A stretch of 64,000 nucleotides of DNA, taken from positions 25,767,162-25,831,161 of the forward strand of contig OU342637.1 in NCBI GenBank assembly GCA_910589415.1, read 5' to 3'. Shown here piece after piece: positions 62,278 to 64,000 of this stretch. This DNA is from Malachius bipustulatus. Taxonomy: Eukaryota; Arthropoda; Insecta; Coleoptera; Melyridae. Position 1 is the stretch's first letter; every line of letters starts with the position of its first letter. The position numbers were made by a program, and so were the translations under genes. The notes beneath the pieces were generated by a model. The model saw nothing but the letters and a program-made list of their open reading frames with translations. It did no database searches and was not told the origin of the DNA.

Positions 62278-64000
62278 ATGGCTACAGTGAATGCTTTAAG
62301 ATGTCTCTTGATAGCGACGATTTTTGAAGTTTCCCTCCAACAATGCTCCGATGAAGTAAAACCAGTGGATGGATATTTTGAACCATGTAATGGCGGTGGT
62401 GTTGTAGTCAATGTTTTTTGTGACTTATATGAATTTCCTCCAAAATGGATTAATTCATCCTATCACAATGAAAGAAGATGTGTGGAAAGAATATCGATGA
62501 CAAAATTCAGAGGTTGGCGTATCGATGAATATACGTTCGATTTTTTATCTGATTTTTATAGTACGCAAGAACTAAATTTTTCAGCGATCTTTGAGCTTAG
62601 AATTGAAGGAAATCTTATCAATAGTATTCTCCCAGGAACTTTTGATAAATTTTTAGCTTTAAAAACATTAAGCCTAAGACATAACGATATTTGGACCTTA
62701 AAAGATGGAACACTCAATTCTTTGCTTATGTTAGAAATTATTGACCTGTCGGAAAACCATATGAGTTCAATAAATAATAACGCATTTTCAGGTAATATTG
62801 CGTTGAAGGAAGTTTACATTAGTGGAACTCATCTTTTTTCCATAAACGGTTTATTTTCTCAAAATATAAACTTACAAAAACTTGATATTTCTAGAAATCT
62901 CCAATTGAAGTTGAATGGAGCTTCATTGAACTCAGCAGATCAGCTGAAATACCTGAAAATGAATGACTTATCTCTGCAAGATGCGCATCTAAACATATTT
63001 CGGTCTTTTGAGATCGAATACCTCAACATTAGTGGCAATAAAATCCATTACACCTTTAATGTCTTTCAGAATCTTCATAAGCTTAAGATTTTAGATTTAT
63101 CGAGGAATAAAATATTGACAATAAAAAAAGAATCATTCGTAGGTATGGATAATACTGAAGAGCTCTACTTGAGATCGAATCAGATTATAATAATTGACGA
63201 TTCTGCGTTTAGTAAATTGAAGAGACTCAAGACTTTAGACTTATCTGGAAATGAAATCATAAATAATCACTTCCAAAATATGAAGTCATTAGAAGTTCTT
63301 TACTTACAACATAATAAAATTGAAAAAATATACAATAAATCGTTCTCCAGGACACCTAATTTAATAAATTTGGATCTATCATGGAACGATATTACAGATA
63401 TTCAGAGCTACTCGTTTACAAATTTACAAAATCTGGAGTACTTAAATCTTAGCTCGAATGTATTGGTTCGAATTGATGGATGTTTCATTAATATGATTAA
63501 GTTGAAAGTACTCGATTTAAGTCACAGTTACATGAGAAAAATTGATCGTAATTTGCTGCAAGGATTAGCAGTCCTAGAGAGACTCCATCTTAATAACAAT
63601 AAGTTCGCCAAGTTGAGTTTAGATGTCTTTTCCTTTTTACCGCATTTGAGGTATTTAGATTTATCAGATAATCCTCTGGAACGTCCGGTAGTTACATTGT
63701 TTCCAGGATCGTACAATCTGGAGTATTTATATTTAAATAATTTAAATCAGAGTGACATTCTTAAAGCACCAAGTCTTGTAGTAAATTTGTTAAGATTCTC
63801 AGTCAATCACAATAACATCACCACGGTACCATCAAAAATATTCAACAATTCCACTCATCTAGAATATTTAGATCTCAGCCATAATTTGATCCAAGTGATA
63901 CTTGAAGACTCTTTTTGTAACTTATCGAATTTAATTTACTTAAACCTTAATTATAATAAATTAAAAAATATTCCTCCTAACGTCTTTCAAACTACAATTT
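62278..64000 (+). CDS. Gene 7: divergent leucine-rich-repeat protein, 5' part
   Basis: The frame is open from the ATG at 62278 to the window edge: 574 codons without a stop, so the gene is partial. A signal peptide (LRCLLIATIFEVSL) is followed by an N-cap with four cysteines (QCSD, EPCNG, VFCD, RRCVE). At least 20 LRRs follow (for example LKILDLSRNKI, LKTLDLSGNEI, LEYLNLSSNVL), more than the ~16 of genes 1-6, with the array still running at the edge. The LRR consensus is shared but sequence similarity to genes 2-6 is low, so it is an older relative. The presence of a stalk and TM cannot be seen. Whether it belongs to the same functional cluster is inference from position and strand. Confidence 0.9.
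   Translation, partial: MATVNALRCLLIATIFEVSLQQCSDEVKPVDGYFEPCNGGGVVVNVFCDLYEFPPKWINSSYHNERRCVERISMTKFRGWRIDEYTFDFLSDFYSTQELNFSAIFELRIEGNLINSILPGTFDKFLALKTLSLRHNDIWTLKDGTLNSLLMLEIIDLSENHMSSINNNAFSGNIALKEVYISGTHLFSINGLFSQNINLQKLDISRNLQLKLNGASLNSADQLKYLKMNDLSLQDAHLNIFRSFEIEYLNISGNKIHYTFNVFQNLHKLKILDLSRNKILTIKKESFVGMDNTEELYLRSNQIIIIDDSAFSKLKRLKTLDLSGNEIINNHFQNMKSLEVLYLQHNKIEKIYNKSFSRTPNLINLDLSWNDITDIQSYSFTNLQNLEYLNLSSNVLVRIDGCFINMIKLKVLDLSHSYMRKIDRNLLQGLAVLERLHLNNNKFAKLSLDVFSFLPHLRYLDLSDNPLERPVVTLFPGSYNLEYLYLNNLNQSDILKAPSLVVNLLRFSVNHNNITTVPSKIFNNSTHLEYLDLSHNLIQVILEDSFCNLSNLIYLNLNYNKLKNIPPNVFQTTI

Overview
The window is eukaryotic nuclear DNA and looks like an insect, probably a beetle. It is strongly AT-rich, genes have a spliced 5' UTR, and the intergenic DNA is packed with foldback elements ending in TACAGGGTG / CACCCTGTA, a pattern common in insect and especially beetle genomes. 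The species is not identified; the beetle call is inference.

The backbone is a same-strand (+) cluster of membrane-anchored leucine-rich-repeat (LRR) genes: gene 1 (4510-6441), gene 2 (13721-15664), gene 3 (24094-26085), gene 4 (30958-33369), gene 5 (37198-39399), gene 6 (44141-46663), and the 5' part of a divergent member, gene 7 (62278 to the window edge). Genes 2-6 are close tandem duplicates. Each has a conserved promoter block, a ~55-60 nt non-coding first exon, one intron that ends three bases before the ATG, and an intronless CDS. The encoded protein has a signal peptide, a six-cysteine N-cap, about 16 LRRs, a two-cysteine C-cap, a helical stalk with 0, 1 or 2 copies of a ~100-residue module, a transmembrane (TM) segment and a ~22-residue tail. 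No TIR or kinase domain is present. Genes 3 and 4 have each lost the membrane anchor through a different lesion. The architecture recalls LRR plus coiled-coil immune proteins of insects, but homology is not shown here.

Between the genes, the duplicated flanks act as empty-site controls for transposon insertions. These include two solo LTRs (47537-48404 and 55219-55727), a short non-LTR copy with a 13-bp target duplication (21859-22966), two TAA-flanked Harbinger-like elements (9181-10634 and 10984-11655), small inverted-repeat elements, and many 0.4-2 kb palindromes. At the left edge lies a non-LTR retrotransposon on the minus strand, whose ORF1 and ORF2 meet at a textbook -1 frameshift heptamer. 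At 2525-4051 is an unusual inverted-repeat element with a 9-bp target duplication whose whole body is a ~90-bp tandem repeat. From 49.6 to 62.2 kb no gene is recognisable. That stretch holds an inverted-repeat element, an A-rich satellite with alternating 121-bp monomers, a solo LTR, two GC-rich patches and otherwise plain AT-rich DNA.
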